A stretch of 64,000 bases of DNA. Origin: Dryas octopetala (Eukaryota > Streptophyta > Magnoliopsida > Rosales > Rosaceae). The notes below the pieces were generated by a model. That model was not told the origin of the DNA and did no database searches. It was given only the letters and a program-made list of their open reading frames with translations. Every line of letters starts with the position of its first letter. The first letter of the stretch is position 1. Shown piece after piece: positions 63,101-64,000 of the stretch. The stretch covers positions 14,322,001-14,386,000 of the forward strand of contig OY992835.1 of assembly GCA_963921425.1 (NCBI GenBank), in the 5' to 3' direction. The position numbers and the translations under genes are program-made.

Positions 63101-64000
63101 ATTTGATGGTCCAGCTTGGTCTCTCAAATTTGTCTGGAACTTGGGAGTCCTGATGAGCTTTTGACTTCTTCCCGCATTAAAAAAGCACTCCACTGCATTG
63201 CATTCAAAATATTTGAAGACCATGATAGATATTAAAGTCCACTAAGAAAAAAGTATACAAGGGAAGTTATAATGATTTTGAGACATGAATGTATGGTAAA
63301 TAAATATTGCTGTACATTGTGCACTCATAATTTAAAAATTTTAAAAAAAAAACCTCTGTTTGTTTTTTTAAGAATTTGGCTTTGAAATCAAACAGCTGTT
63401 AAATGCATTTCAGGTCACTGTTGAACCCCTTCAGTTATCACTATATGGTCCCCAAGTACCATGAATGACCTGTAGCCCCAGTTTTGAGCAGGATCTCTCA
63501 CATCAGTTTGCTTTAAGTGATCACATCTGTTAGGGGTATTTGATTGTTTCTTGGAAAGGAGGTAGCAGCCCTTCAGAGTTGAGGCTAAGACTTAAAACCA
63601 CTCACTTGTTATATCTCGCTGAAATAGCATGCTCATTTGTTATCAGCTACTACAAATCTACCAGAAAGATGTAAATGCATGCTAACATGCCTCCTAGATG
63701 TGTCAGTGGGTCTCTTTCAACTGCTACCTAATCTCGCAACAAGGTACTCAGTTTTACTGATCATTGCCTTTTGAGAACATGGCTTTGAGAGTGACAATAG
63801 CATCATCATATAGATATTAACATAAACATATTTCATTATTTGTCATAAACAAACGAAATCTAGCTGCTCAAAGTTTTTTATTCTACATGAAGCCATGATT
63901 AGTAACTATAGAAGTGTTCTACTTCAAACAATTAGACAGAACTGCTACAGCCTACAGCCCAATACTTGATAGAAAGTAATCGCAAAAATGAGTGACAAAT
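60183..64000 (-). pseudogene. ASI1-like gene, copy B, decayed and cut by the window edge
   Basis: Second copy of the ASI1-like gene, collinear with copy A: last exon ending at TAG 60185-60183, the HCSQPNTIEYDMAMEWCLL exon (about 60870-60780), RPVIGVRRTLKEP exon (about 61086-60955), RRM exons (GKAFVIFTS near 61425-61330; DLVWRALQEKVEAKMIQ near 61635; LVLLDNLDPSYASSEVE near 62010-61915), and the long exon with tandem repeat (63190-62380). It keeps the RRM codons broken in copy A, but it lacks 5 bp near 60797 (a GAAAG run present in copy A), shifting the frame after AMEWCLLQ. It shares the frameshift/stop near 63000-62960 with copy A. The BAH exon would lie to the right of the window. Confidence 0.75.
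62512..63190 (-). repeat. Tandem duplication inside ASI1-like copy B
   Basis: Two direct units of about 340 bp (about 62512-62851 and 62852-63190) match the pair in copy A (27178-27857). Confidence 0.85.

Larger units (their letters stand above)
55695..64000 (+). repeat. Segmental duplication, copy B (NLR4 + ASI1-like)
   Basis: Same order and orientation as 19135-28664. The match still holds at the last base of the window, so copy B continues to the right. Confidence 0.88.

Noticed and set aside
1..64000. CRISPR array, bacterial operon or prophage
   Set aside because: The repeats are transposon ends, microsatellites and segmental duplications; genes have introns and plant domain architecture.

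Overview
This window is nuclear DNA from a flowering plant. The evidence is intron-containing genes, CC-type NBS-LRR disease-resistance genes, an ASI1-like BAH/RRM gene, Copia, Helitron and Mutator-like elements, and A+T-rich intergenic DNA. A woody eudicot, perhaps Rosaceae, is my guess only; nothing here fixes the species.

Layout. 1-1192: 5' end of a Copia LTR retrotransposon on the minus strand (gag start, primer-binding site, one LTR). 2401-2939: a poly(A) retroposon with a 16-17 bp target duplication. 4421-5197: an NBS-LRR pseudogene that has lost its NB-ARC. 6122-18632: a large Helitron on the minus strand. Its RepHel gene is broken by two in-frame stops, while its replication protein A gene reads open through ten exons (605 aa). 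19441-22116: intact CC-NBS-LRR gene (NLR1). 24496-32390: decayed ASI1-like gene on the minus strand. 32749-34544: Mutator-like element with arrays of AAATTTCG. 34664-43723: nested non-autonomous Helitrons carrying pieces of host genes (ribosomal protein eL37, a 3xHMG-box protein, an ASI1-like intron, unrecognised exons). 44140-45398: element with about 200 bp inverted repeats and a perfect 9 bp target duplication. 47104-49782: intact NLR2. 51485-51774: NLR3, only the start of the coiled coil. 51855-52845: TIR element with a GC-rich cargo. 53085-54561: second AAATTTCG element. 54852-55244: long foldback MITE. 56168-58873: intact NLR4. 60183-64000: second, incomplete copy of the ASI1-like pseudogene.

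The backbone is a resistance-gene cluster grown by duplication. The unit NLR + 3' flank + ASI1-like gene occurs twice (19.1-28.7 kb and 55.7-64.0 kb). The NLR2 promoter and 5' end are duplicated again as NLR3. NLR4 differs from NLR1 and NLR2 in its CC-NB-ARC half but is nearly identical to them in its LRR half, so the paralogues have exchanged sequence. All NLR copies start Met-Gly-Asn (or Ser in the oldest pseudogene) and have a CT-repeat leader. They resemble the RPS5 clade of membrane-anchored CC-NLRs.

All identifications come from reading the sequence and remembered family motifs; no database search was run. Coordinates of TE ends and splice sites come from motif and repeat inspection.
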